Origin: Pedobacter psychrotolerans
GTDB lineage: Bacteria > Bacteroidota > Bacteroidia > Sphingobacteriales > Sphingobacteriaceae
NCBI RefSeq assembly: GCF_004340665.1
Contig: NZ_SLWO01000001.1
Location: forward strand, 842,553-906,552
Direction of reading: 5' to 3'
Length of the DNA: 64,000 nt
A program made the position numbers and the translations under genes. Below are positions 43,386 through 52,366 of the stretch, piece after piece; the first letter of the stretch is position 1, and each line of letters opens with the position of its first letter. Below the pieces are notes generated by a model, which saw only the letters and a list, made by a program, of their open reading frames with translations, was not told where the DNA came from and did no database searches.

Positions 43386-43714
43386 GTAGGTTCTGGAATA
43401 AGGTTAACCATTACAAGAAACCCCTTTAACAATAATTTAATCACGAATCTTAAAAGCAGTGGTAAATCAAGAAATGTTGGAGTGAATGAATTGCTTATAA
43501 ATCGAGAGATAACAAATAATAAGGATTTAACTGATTCATCCAAATTAAAAATTCTGGTCAATAAGCTGCAGAAAGATAGTATCGATAACTCAAAACAAAA
43601 AATAAAGAAGCAGGAAAGCCAACTTGATGAAACCAAGGGAAAAAACCGTGCTTCTGGACCTTTAGGATAGTTGTTGGCGTAATTGCTTTCTTAATTTGGC
43701 ATTGGCTTAAATAA
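43341..43714 (+). pseudogene. Truncated, frameshifted gene with C-terminal TM segment
   Basis: The frame is open from 43341 without ATG and reads TLTLVGSGIRLTITRNPFNN then a polar helical part (KILVNKLQKDSIDNSKQKIK) to a stop at 43668-43670. At the A6 run (43640-43645) another frame continues into FRIVVGVIAFLIWHWLK, a perfect C-terminal membrane anchor ending at 43712-43714. Loss of the N-terminus plus a frameshift suggest a relic. Its 5' end overlaps the opposite-strand fragment. Confidence 0.4.
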
Positions 43715-43781
43715 TAAATAAATCATTTCCCGTTTGATTTAAAGGTCTTTCAGAAATGGAAGGCTTTTTATATTTTTGGAA

Positions 43782-44615
43782 ATGGCTAAATCGAAATCAA
43801 GAATAAAAAAGCAACAGTTTAAGCGAGTTTGCATCTTTTGTGGAGGTTCACCACTTTCTGAACAGCACTGCATTCCTAACTGGATTGAGAAGGAATTTCC
43901 AGAGAATAGGATAAGTCATCTCAATTTTGAAACTATAACTGAATATTCGAATGGTGAGTTAATCATAAGGCCAAATGAAAAATTGAAACAAGGGCGATTG
44001 GGAGTTAAGAGATTGAAAATAGTATGTGCTAAATGTAATAACCATTGGATGTCCATAATAGAGAACGAAGCAAAGCCTATTGTCAAAAGATTGGTTAATG
44101 AACAAAAGGTCACGCTAACACAGAAAGAACGGGAATCGATTGCTGTTTGGATGATGTTAGTTTCAATAATCCTTGAAAATGATCAGCCCGATAGCATGGC
44201 AGTAGATAAAGAAGAAAGAGAAGCATTATATAATTTTCAGGTTCCCACTGGTAAATGGGAGTTCTTTCTCGCTCGTGCAGAAGAAGGGAATCTTGATTTT
44301 TCAAGGAGACTCTTTCATCAAGCTTTCAAAATTATGCCTGCATCAGATATTATGAATGGCAAAGTTGATCATCTCAGCCAGAAATGCAATTATCAATTGT
44401 CCCTTTTGGGTATTAAGCAGATGGTTTTGATTTCTAGGTATTTAAGAAGTGATGAAGTTAAACTATCAGATAAGGACTTAGCAAGTGTTAATCTTATCAA
44501 GATCTGGCCGACGTCCTCAAATGAAAATGTACTTATTAATAATAAACCCATTCAATCTAATATTATAGAATCAATAATGATTAACGCGCCTGAAGCATTG
44601 CTATTGAGGAGTTAA
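43782..44615 (+). CDS. HNH-like zinc-site protein
   Basis: From ATG 43782 the protein is 277 residues. Near the N-terminus it has VCIFCGGSPLSEQHCIPNWI (Cys17-x2-Cys20, then EQH and a Pro/Trp) and, about 50 residues later, IVCAKCNNHWMSIIENEA. CxxC...EH.IP.W...CxxCN..WM is the layout of a treble-clef/HNH-type site, so a nuclease is plausible. The rest is helical and lacks known domains. It lies alone between two tRNA-Leu scars, as cargo of a small insertion, and a defence or mobile-element role is only suggested. Confidence 0.6.
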   Translation: MAKSKSRIKKQQFKRVCIFCGGSPLSEQHCIPNWIEKEFPENRISHLNFETITEYSNGELIIRPNEKLKQGRLGVKRLKIVCAKCNNHWMSIIENEAKPIVKRLVNEQKVTLTQKERESIAVWMMLVSIILENDQPDSMAVDKEEREALYNFQVPTGKWEFFLARAEEGNLDFSRRLFHQAFKIMPASDIMNGKVDHLSQKCNYQLSLLGIKQMVLISRYLRSDEVKLSDKDLASVNLIKIWPTSSNENVLINNKPIQSNIIESIMINAPEALLLRS

Positions 44616-44865
44616 AACGATAAGTCACGCTTTAAAAGCCAAATGTCTTTCCTTTCATCATCGTTGTATTTACGATAAGATCTCGCTTGTAAGCAATAAA
44701 TGACTGATGGTTGTTGTATCAGTTAACTTCATGATCTCTTGATAAGTAAATCCTGCATTTGCTAACTTAGTTACCCTGGTATGTTTCCAACCTTACATGG
44801 CATAGTTTTGATCTAAACCAATCTTATATGCCTACAGCGTTCTTCAAAAACAAATTTTTCTTTTT

Positions 44866-44960
44866 AAAAAAAACCTGATTTTAGTCAGTGTTTTCATCTC
44901 GGTTTTTTTTGAAGTACTGGGGGCGGGAATCGAACCCGCACTCCTTTGAAAGCATAGAAT
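44866..44960 (-). repeat. Partial tRNA-Leu copy (scar 2)
   Basis: It includes a degenerate terminator, the GGTTTTTTTTGAAGTACT spacer and the 3' part of tRNA-Leu: T arm GGCGGGAATCGAACCCGC and variable arm up to TTTGAAAGCATAGAATT, matching the intact tRNA with a few changes. The anticodon arm and 5' half are missing. This is what an integrase using the tRNA 3' end leaves behind. Confidence 0.8.
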
Positions 44961-45328
44961 TAACCTACTGGTTGGTGTCTCACCTCAGTTGTTCGGAAGG
45001 TTATGATTTGTCAATTGAAAACTGCTACTGAATGGTTAACCACCCTCTGGACCTCCTAAATTAGGAGGGGAGTTCCCCTCTTGGCTGTATCATGTAAACT
45101 ATCATCTTCACTTGTTGCCAAAAATAAACCTGATCTCAAATGGCGCATAAAACAATCTTCTATCATATACGAAGCAAAAGCTAAGCACGAGTGGGTTAAA
45201 GGTGGGGTAGATGTGGGGTAAACGTGGAGTGGAGGCGGGGTAAAGAAGTCAATTTTTGACAAAGAGCGGGGGGGAAATGCTATATTCAATTGATCATTCC
45301 CTTGCTTACGCTAATATACTCAATTATT

Positions 45329-45415
45329 ATGGCAACATTAAATGGAATGATCAGTTTTCCTGGTAAACTGGGCGACTTTGTTTTTTACAAAGGGGAAAAA
45401 CAAAAGTGGGAATAA
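45329..45415 (+). pseudogene. 28-codon gene stub
   Basis: MATLNGMISFPGKLGDFVFY then KGEKQKWE and a TAA at 45413-45415. The opening MA.LNG.I.F.GKLG..V.YK resembles, from memory, N-termini of small Bacteroidota proteins found near mobile elements; I could not check this. At 28 residues it is likely a truncated remnant. Confidence 0.35.
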
Positions 45416-45546
45416 CAGGATGGGATCACGCTCTATAAAGGACACCAATGTGGGTAACATTCTTATTGATTTTAACGATATATCTTGGATGCTCTACTAA
45501 TTATTTTGTAATTTACTTTTCAGTATGAACCTTAAACCAAATATAA

Positions 45547-46878
45547 ATGCTAAACCGTAGAAAATTCCTCAACTACGCTGCAACCGCAGTGGGAACCACT
45601 GCCATGCTTTCTGCTTTAGACAATCCTGCCTATGCTCTTTTTAATAGGACTATTGGCGCAAACGACCAAATCAATATTGGTGTAATAGGCATCAAAGGCA
45701 TGGGATGGTCTGACCTTAAAGCGGCCCTCAAAGTACCGGGCGTAAACCTGATTGCCCTGTGTGACAGTGATGCCAATGTGCTTGATGAAAGGATGGCCGA
45801 ATTAAAGTCGATGAATGTTGATGCCGCAAAAGTAAAAAGATATAAAGATTATCGTGCGCTGCTTGATCATAAAGATGTTGATGCCGTAATTATCGGGACA
45901 CCTGATCACTGGCATGCCTTGATGATGATTCATGCCGTACAGGCTGGAAAAGATGTATATGTTGAAAAGCCGGTCGGTAACTCTATTGTCGAATGCAGTA
46001 CCATGGTAAAAGCGCAGGAAAAATATAATAAGGTTGTACAGGCGGGTCAATGGCAGCGCAGTCAGCAACATTTTAAAGATGCCGTTGATTTCGTAAAGAG
46101 CGGCCAGCTGGGAAATATCAGAACTGTAAAAGTATGGTGTTACCAGGGCTGGATGAAACCTGCTCCGGTAGTACCGGATACCTTACCGCCTGCAGGCGTT
46201 GATTATGCCATGTGGCTTGGGCCGGCGAATAAAAGAGCATTCAATGCGAGCAGATATCACTTCAATTTCCGCTGGTTCTGGGATTATGCCGGTGGGTTAA
46301 TGACGGACTGGGGCGTGCATTTATTGGATTATGGCTTGCTGGGTATGAATTCTCCTGTACCCAAAACCATATCTGCATTAGGGGGACGCTTTGCTTATCC
46401 TGATCTGTATGAAGAAACTCCTGATACGCTGACTACCTTATATGAGTTTGACAAGTTCAACATGGTATGGGACTCTGCCATGGGCATTGATAATGGATCT
46501 TATAACCGTAATCATGGGATTGCCTATATCGGTAACAACGGTACGCTGATCCTCAACAGGCAAGGCTGGGAAGTTATTGAAGAAAAGGTAAGTGGCAATA
46601 AAGTGAGCAAGCCCTTTGTTAAATCATCAGATAATGGACTAGACAATCATATGGTCAATTTCTTTAGTGTGGTGAGATCCAGAAAAAAAGAAGAACTGAA
46701 CTGCTCTATACAGGATGCTGCGCATGTAGCTACCGTTGCGCAAATGGGAAATCTTGCCTTCAGAAGCGGACAAAAATTATCATGGGACAATGCCAAACAC
46801 GAGTTTACAGACCAGAAGATCAACGATAAATACCTGTTGGCCCAGTATCACAACGGTTACAGCTTACCGAAAGTTTAA
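45547..46878 (+). CDS. Tat-exported Gfo/Idh/MocA-family oxidoreductase
   Basis: The 443-residue protein has a twin-arginine leader (MLNRRKFLNYAATAVGTTAM), so it is probably exported folded with its NAD(P). The Rossmann nucleotide site is INIGVIGIKGMGWSDLKAAL (GxxGxxG type) and the catalytic Lys lies in YVEKPVGNSIVEC. WHALMMIHAVQAGKDV and the C-terminal WDYAGGLMTDWGVHLLDYG are typical of the sugar-processing branch common in Bacteroidota. It would oxidise or reduce a sugar or cyclitol in the periplasm. A terminator follows. It lies inside the putative island but looks metabolic. Confidence 0.9.
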   Translation: MLNRRKFLNYAATAVGTTAMLSALDNPAYALFNRTIGANDQINIGVIGIKGMGWSDLKAALKVPGVNLIALCDSDANVLDERMAELKSMNVDAAKVKRYKDYRALLDHKDVDAVIIGTPDHWHALMMIHAVQAGKDVYVEKPVGNSIVECSTMVKAQEKYNKVVQAGQWQRSQQHFKDAVDFVKSGQLGNIRTVKVWCYQGWMKPAPVVPDTLPPAGVDYAMWLGPANKRAFNASRYHFNFRWFWDYAGGLMTDWGVHLLDYGLLGMNSPVPKTISALGGRFAYPDLYEETPDTLTTLYEFDKFNMVWDSAMGIDNGSYNRNHGIAYIGNNGTLILNRQGWEVIEEKVSGNKVSKPFVKSSDNGLDNHMVNFFSVVRSRKKEELNCSIQDAAHVATVAQMGNLAFRSGQKLSWDNAKHEFTDQKINDKYLLAQYHNGYSLPKV

Positions 46879-46902
46879 TCTGACTAATTTATTGCTATAA
46901 AA

Positions 46903-46932
46903 AAGGAAACAACCTATTAAGGTTGTTTCCTT
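46903..46932 (+). terminator. Rho-independent terminator of the oxidoreductase gene
   Basis: The perfect 13-bp stem AAGGAAACAACCT / AGGTTGTTTCCTT with loop ATTA lies 24 bases after the stop. The T tract is short. Confidence 0.8.
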
Positions 46933-46963
46933 AAGTACTCCAAACGTACTAAGGTCGAACTAG

Positions 46964-47095
46964 TTTATTGAAGATCTTGTAAAAATCGCTCTTATACTAC
47001 TATATAATGCAGAAATATGAGATGAAAAGTATGCAAAAACATTAGCTATTTTGAATGAAATAGATGAAGTAAAGGGTTGTAAATCTTATGTCTAA
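46964..47095 (+). pseudogene. Gene-tail remnant with an in-frame TGA
   Basis: One frame reads FIEDLVKIALILLYNAEI, a TGA, then DEKYAKTLAILNEIDEVKGC and KSYV before TAA at 47093-47095. Both halves are protein-like, suggesting a decayed C-terminus. It lies in the 545-base gap before the defence operon; nothing else was recognised there except a -7 box near 47372. Confidence 0.3.
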
Positions 47096-47371
47096 CGGCC
47101 CCGTTATAACGCAAAATGTGCTTTTCTGACTTACAGAAGCGATTTACGGACTATTTTTGAAACTGCAAAATTTTGCTCCGTTACGTATTTGTTACTGTTT
47201 TGCAACGAAGTAATTTGACACTTAGGCGAATTAAAATAAAATTGCAATACTACACTTCGTATATTTAAGGTGCAGTTACGAAAATGTAATCCATTATTAA
47301 GCAATTCATTGCTGGAATAATAACATAAAACTGCCGCTGGAATTGGCTCTAATCAAAATAATAATTAAGTT

Positions 47372-47379
47372 TACATTTG
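47372..47379 (+). promoter_or_regulatory. -7 box of the defence operon
   Basis: TACATTTG fits TAnnTTTG and lies 44 bases before the abiEi ATG. No well-spaced -33 box was seen. Confidence 0.4.
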
Positions 47380-47423
47380 CAAAAAGGGACAAAGAATGAC
47401 CCCTTTATCAAACAAAGACTTAA

Positions 47424-48230
47424 ATGATAGGGCAATACGGTTATTTAGAGGACTTTATTAATGAACTGCGTTCCAACGGAAGGTATGCTTTTTCGTTGCC
47501 GGAAGTACGTAGTCAATTTGAACAATCAGATGAAGCAATTAAAAAAGCGCTTCAGAGACTTAAAAAGAAGAAAGAAATTGCTTTAATTAGGAATGAATTC
47601 TATGTAGTTATCACTCCCGAGTACCGGAGTAAAGGCATACTCCCGCCATCGCTATTTGTCGCAGATTTGATGAAGTTTTTGGGAAAAGATTATTACGTAG
47701 GCCTGTTAAATGCCGCAGCCTACTATGGAGCTGCACACCAGCAGCCTCAAACTTTTTCAGTAATCACAATGAAACCAAGTTTACGGAATATTAATAACGA
47801 AAACCTGAAAATAAACTTCTATATAAAGAAAGAATGGGACAAAGATGATATAGTTCAAAAGAAGGTTGATACAGGATATATAAACGTATCATCGCCGGAA
47901 TTAACTGCGCTGGACTTAGTGTATTATTTTGATCAGGCTGGTGGACTTAACAGAGTGGCGACAGTGCTGCAAGAACTCTGTGAAAGCATTGATCCCAATA
48001 AAATGCTTGACCTAGCAAAACGATATTCTCCTATAACTGCGGTTCAACGTTTAGGCTTCCTGCTAGAAGAGATTTTGAATATGCGTGATTTAAGCGAGCC
48101 AATAAAAGAGTACTTAAAAACAGTGAATTATTTCCCGGTACTGTTAAGACCGCAGAAGGAAAAGCCGGAGATGATAACCGGTAATGACTGGAAGGTTGTG
48201 CAAAATTTAGAAATAGAAACAGATTTATGA
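47424..48230 (+). CDS. AbiEi-type antitoxin/transcriptional repressor
   Basis: The 268-residue protein fits AbiEi of type IV toxin-antitoxin systems. Its N-terminal winged helix is FINELRSNGRYAFSLPEVRS followed by EAIKKALQRLKKKKEIALIR. A linker and the AbiEi antitoxin domain follow (GLLNAAAYYGAAHQQPQTFS, YINVSSPELTALDLVYYFDQ). In known pairs it represses the operon and neutralises the toxin without a protein complex. It overlaps the toxin start by 4 bases and heads the defence operon, so it may control all downstream genes. Confidence 0.88.
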   Translation: MIGQYGYLEDFINELRSNGRYAFSLPEVRSQFEQSDEAIKKALQRLKKKKEIALIRNEFYVVITPEYRSKGILPPSLFVADLMKFLGKDYYVGLLNAAAYYGAAHQQPQTFSVITMKPSLRNINNENLKINFYIKKEWDKDDIVQKKVDTGYINVSSPELTALDLVYYFDQAGGLNRVATVLQELCESIDPNKMLDLAKRYSPITAVQRLGFLLEEILNMRDLSEPIKEYLKTVNYFPVLLRPQKEKPEMITGNDWKVVQNLEIETDL

Positions 48231-49009
48231 TTCCACAGTCATATATAACAGCATGGCGTAAGAAGGCTCCCTGGCAGGAGGATTTTCAGGTAGAACAGGA
48301 TCTGGTTATTGAGCGGGCTTTAATGGCAATATATAGTGATGAGTATTTAAAAGAGAGATTAGCATTTAGAGGTGGAACGGCACTACACAAATTATATCTT
48401 TCTCCTACCGCTAGGTATTCTGAAGATATCGATTTAGTGCAAATTACTGCAGAGCCATTTGGGCCAATTATGGATAAGCTCCGTGAGGTATTATCTTTTT
48501 TAGGTGACAAACCCATACGTAAACAGAAACAACATAATAATACACTGATTTACCGCTTTGATTCAGAAGGTGGAATTCCATTGAGATTAAAGGTTGAGGT
48601 TAATTGCCGGGAACACCATACCATTTTTGGCATTCAGGATGTAAAACACGCCATGCAATCGGAATGGTATACTGGTGAAGTTCTTATACCCACCTATGAA
48701 TTAGCGGAGTTATTAGGTACTAAAATGCGTGCCCTGTACCAGAGACGAAAAGGAAGAGACTTGTTTGATATGTGGTTTGCGATAACACAGACTGATGTTG
48801 ATTCAACAAGAATTATCGAAGCTTGGAAATTTTACATGAAGCAAGAAGATAACAATGTGTCGCAAAAGGAATTTTTGGAGAATATGGAAAGAAAAATTGA
48901 AGATACTGATTTCAAGGGAGATATGAGCGGATTGCTTATTAGTGGCATTGAATATAATATAAATGAAGCATACAAATTTGTAAAAACAAATCTTTTAGAA
49001 AAGATTTAG
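48227..49009 (+). CDS. AbiEii-type nucleotidyltransferase toxin
   Basis: The 260-residue protein has the DNA polymerase beta-like nucleotidyltransferase core: FRGGTALHKLYLSPTARYSE followed by DIDLVQI (GG[ST] and DxD motifs). A conserved Lys lies in GTKMRALYQRRKGRDLFDMW, the C-terminal AbiEii signature. AbiEii/AbiGii proteins modify nucleic acid targets such as tRNA and cause growth arrest in phage abortive infection. It is coupled to the AbiEi gene by ATGA overlap. The hsdS frame begins 2 bases after its stop. Confidence 0.9.
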   Translation: MIPQSYITAWRKKAPWQEDFQVEQDLVIERALMAIYSDEYLKERLAFRGGTALHKLYLSPTARYSEDIDLVQITAEPFGPIMDKLREVLSFLGDKPIRKQKQHNNTLIYRFDSEGGIPLRLKVEVNCREHHTIFGIQDVKHAMQSEWYTGEVLIPTYELAELLGTKMRALYQRRKGRDLFDMWFAITQTDVDSTRIIEAWKFYMKQEDNNVSQKEFLENMERKIEDTDFKGDMSGLLISGIEYNINEAYKFVKTNLLEKI

Positions 49010-49011
49010 AA

Positions 49012-50775
49012 ATGAAAGAACTACAAGAACCGTATAATTTACCGGAAGGTTGGATTTGGGCAACTATTGATGATATAGCAATATTATCTAGTGGAGGTAC
49101 GCCCGATAGAGGGAATCGCAGCTATTTCAATGGCAACATTCCGTGGGTGAAATCTGGTGAATTGAATCATAATACAATAACTAAAACTGAAGAGACCATA
49201 AGCCAAGAAGCGGTTGAAAACTCCAGCGCTAAAATTTTCCCCTCAGGAACTTTACTAATTGCATTATATGGTTCAACAGTTGGGAAGTTAGCTTTTTTAG
49301 GAATTGATGCCGCAACAAACCAAGCTGTAGCAGCACTTAAAACAACAAAAAGCTTAGAAGGTAAGTATCTTTATTATTATTTGTTGCATAATAGAGAGAA
49401 ACTTTTGCAAAAAAGAATTGGTGGAGCACAACCCAATATTAGCCAAAAGATTCTACAAATTTTTCCTTTCCCGCTATGTTCTTTCAATCAACAACAATTG
49501 ATAGTTCATCAAATAGAGTCTTTATTTAGCAAACTTGATGAGGCTCAAAAAGGGCTGGAAAAAGCAAATAAAGGGCTGAAAATATATAAACAAGTACTTT
49601 TAAATCAGGCTTTTTCTGGGAAATTAACGGAAAGGTGGCGTGACGAAAAACTCATCACTATTTCAGCTAAACAATTAATTGCTAATGTAGAGAAAGAAAA
49701 ACAGTCTACCTATGAGCAACAAGTTTTGGAATGAAATAATTTTCTAATAGAATGGAAAGAAAAAACAATAGGTCAAAGGCCTTCAAGACCTACAAAACCG
49801 ATTGTACCGGACAAACCGACAGACGAGCAAATTTACAGAAAGTGGGAAATACCTCGCGAATGGCAATGGACCCAACTTGGATTTATAACCTTTGTTACAA
49901 AACTTGCAGGATTTGAATATACTGAGTATGTTAAGTACACGGATAAGGGAGATTTGCCAGTGATCAAAGCTGAAAATGCAGGGCGTGATGGATTTAAACA
50001 AACAATTTATTCCAAAGTACTAGCTGAATCGGTAGAACATTTGAAAAGATCAAAACTTATTGGAAATGAATTGATACTTGTATTTGTTGGAGCTGGAGTA
50101 GGAAATGTAGCTACACTACCCAAAGGACAAAAGTTTTTTCTCGGGCCAAATATAGCAATGGCTAGACCCTATAGCGGAATACAAACTAAATTCTTAGAGT
50201 ATTTTTATCAATCTCCCAGAGGGAAAAAATTACTACTGGCGGCATCTAAAGCTGTCGCTCAACCATCGTTGTCTATGGGCAATATCCGTCAAACTCCCAT
50301 AGCAGTTCCGTCCAAAGAAGAGCAATTTCAAATAGTGCAAATAATCGAAAATCAATTCACGCTAATAAGTAAATTAGAGAAAACAGTTGATGATGCCCTG
50401 AATGAAACCATTGCTCTGAAACATTCAATTTTAAAAAAATCATTTGAAGGCAGACTTGTAGACTATATTTCAAATGATTCTGTGGAGATTTTGCTGACTA
50501 TTATACGAGAGGAAAAAAGAATATACCTTGAAAGTCAGAAAAAAATAATCCGTAGTAACCCAAAACAAAAGAGAGACATGGAGACTAAAAAATCTATCCT
50601 AGAAATATTAAAAGAATCAAGTGGAAGTATATCTGCCCAAGAACTGTGGGAAAAATCAACGAGTGAAGGAGATATCGAACGGTTCTACAGTGAGATAAAA
50701 CAAATCTACCATCTTATAGATGAATTAAAATTAGAAACAGAATCGCTACTAAGCTTAAAAGATGAAAGTAAATAA
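49012..50775 (+). pseudogene. hsdS: Type I specificity subunit HsdS, interrupted by an in-frame TGA
   Basis: The first part (49012-49734, 240 residues) holds target recognition domain 1 (PEGWIWATIDDIAILSSGGT, GNIPWVKSGELN, then IGGAQPNISQKILQIFPFPL) and the central coiled coil. A TGA at 49732-49734 interrupts it. The same frame then continues without further stops: NNFLIEWKEKTIGQRPSRPT, REWQWTQLGFITFVTKL and a second recognition domain with AVAQPSLSMGNIRQTPIAVP and a second coiled coil, to 50775. A single TGG-to-TGA change (QQVLE-W-NNF) explains it. Full length would be about 587 residues. A half-subunit with one recognition domain could still work as a dimer, which is known for truncated HsdS. 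Confidence 0.85.
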
Positions 50776-52366
50776 CGTACATATAAAGGGCAGATTTAAG
50801 AATCTTGAAAATTTTCATTTTAATTTTGATGAAAGTTCCATGGAGACTGTATTGCTAGGATTGAATGCAACTGGTAAGTCTAACTTTATGGAAGCTTTAG
50901 TTATAATTTTTAGAGACCTAGATTTAGAAAGAGCGCCCATATTACATAAGCAAAGTCAGCCTTTTGAATATTATATAAATTACAATTGCCGAAATAAAAC
51001 CATAGAGGTAGATTACTCTACACAGCAAGGATATATTTTCTCAGTCGATAACGAAAAAAAGTCAAAAACACAGTTTTTCAAAGGCAAAAATGAGTATCTG
51101 CCTAGCCATGTTTTTGTATATTATTCGGGTTTAAGTGAACGATTGAAATCTTTGTATGCTGATCATAAACTTCAGCAATTTAAAAAAATGATGGATCCAA
51201 AATCAAAATATGAGGATTTTAAAGAGATGCCTCGTATTTTTTTAGTTGAACCAATTCATGCTAGCTTTGCTCTGATTGCTTTTTATTTATTTGATGAAAG
51301 AGAAAAAGAAACTATTGATTTTCTAAAAAGAGAACTCAATATAGTTGATTTTGGATCAGCCCTCTTTATGTTGAAACAACCGAACTGGTCAAAATCGCGA
51401 AAAGACCCTGATCACTTTTGGAATACTACGGGTTTAGTTCGAAGGTTCATTGAAGATCTATGGAATTTCTCTATTGTGCCAATCTTCTATAAAGAAACTG
51501 TCAAAGGGGCTTTAAATAAGAGAGAGGCATTAAATCGTTTATTTCTATTTCTGAAAGACAAAGAAGCAATAAGAGCGTTTGTCGAGATGAAGTATGAAAC
51601 CAAAATCATCCTATTTAATGCTTTGTGTAGCCTTCATTATTCCGAGTTAGTAGAGGATCAGGACGTCAGGATAAAAGTTCTAAAAGAACACGTAGAAGGT
51701 GAATTGGCGATGGGTGAACTTAGTGAGGGTGAAAAGCAATTAATTACTGTCCTTGGTCTTCTTAAATTCACAAAGGACGATGAAGCACTTATTCTGCTTG
51801 ATGAGCCAGATACACATTTAAATCCATTATGGAAATGGAAATATCTTGAGTTCCTAGAAGAGGTAGTAAGTAAATCTGCTAAAACTCAAATTGTCTTTTG
51901 CACACATGACCCTCTCGTTATAGGAGGTATGGAAAAAGAACAAGTGAGAGTATTTAAGCGCGATACTGATTATAAGACGGAAGTAAGTGAGCCGGATATA
52001 AGTCCAAAAGGTCTTGGAGTTGCAGGCATATTAACCAGTCCTTTGTTTGGTCTTCCTACCATTTTAGATAAAAAAACTCAGGAAAAGTTAAATCGTAAAA
52101 GGTATCTACAGGGTCGTTTAATGCGAGAAAAACTAGATGAGATTGAATATAACGAGTATCAAAAATTAAAGGCAGAGTTAGAAGATTATGGTTTCTATGA
52201 AGAGGTTGAAGACAAGTGGTTTAAAGCCTATCTAGCGGAAATGTCAAAGTTGGAAGCTTTTGGAAAAACCGAACTTACAGAATTAGAAAAACAGTTATTA
52301 GCAGAGCAAAGTACCAAAGCCGCAGAACGTGTCCTAAAATTAATTCAAAAAGATAGTACTACATGA
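50762..52366 (+). CDS. AAA/ABC-type ATPase (RecF/PtuA-like), restriction-associated
   Basis: The 534-residue SMC/RecF-type ATPase has Walker A LLGLNATGKSNFMEAL (residues about 31-46), ABC signature MGELSEGEKQLITVLGLL, Walker B EALILLDEPDTHLNPLWKWK and a switch His in IVFCTHDPLVIGG. An insertion of about 230 residues lies between the halves. Similar ATPases pair with HNH nucleases in Septu (PtuA/PtuB) and occur within type I restriction loci. It starts inside the end of hsdS and overlaps the HNH gene by 4 bases. It may sense phage and license the HNH partner. Confidence 0.85.
   Translation: MKVNNVHIKGRFKNLENFHFNFDESSMETVLLGLNATGKSNFMEALVIIFRDLDLERAPILHKQSQPFEYYINYNCRNKTIEVDYSTQQGYIFSVDNEKKSKTQFFKGKNEYLPSHVFVYYSGLSERLKSLYADHKLQQFKKMMDPKSKYEDFKEMPRIFLVEPIHASFALIAFYLFDEREKETIDFLKRELNIVDFGSALFMLKQPNWSKSRKDPDHFWNTTGLVRRFIEDLWNFSIVPIFYKETVKGALNKREALNRLFLFLKDKEAIRAFVEMKYETKIILFNALCSLHYSELVEDQDVRIKVLKEHVEGELAMGELSEGEKQLITVLGLLKFTKDDEALILLDEPDTHLNPLWKWKYLEFLEEVVSKSAKTQIVFCTHDPLVIGGMEKEQVRVFKRDTDYKTEVSEPDISPKGLGVAGILTSPLFGLPTILDKKTQEKLNRKRYLQGRLMREKLDEIEYNEYQKLKAELEDYGFYEEVEDKWFKAYLAEMSKLEAFGKTELTELEKQLLAEQSTKAAERVLKLIQKDSTT

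Larger units (their letters stand above)
44616..45546. other. 930-base stretch of debris
   Basis: It contains tRNA-Leu scar 2 (44866-44960), a short G-rich tract near 45199-45275 (repeated GTGGGGTA-like units) and a 28-codon gene stub at 45329. No complete gene is visible. Confidence 0.5.

Noticed and set aside
45056..45289. Minus-strand 77-codon frame
   Set aside because: The translation is low in protein-like features (Pro/Ser/Thr-rich from a G-rich tract); the opposite strand shows only a short open fragment.
49732..49734. TGA in hsdS as selenocysteine or a recoding site
   Set aside because: No selenocysteine insertion-like hairpin or selenium genes are seen, and the expected residue at this linker position is more simply Trp by one base change.
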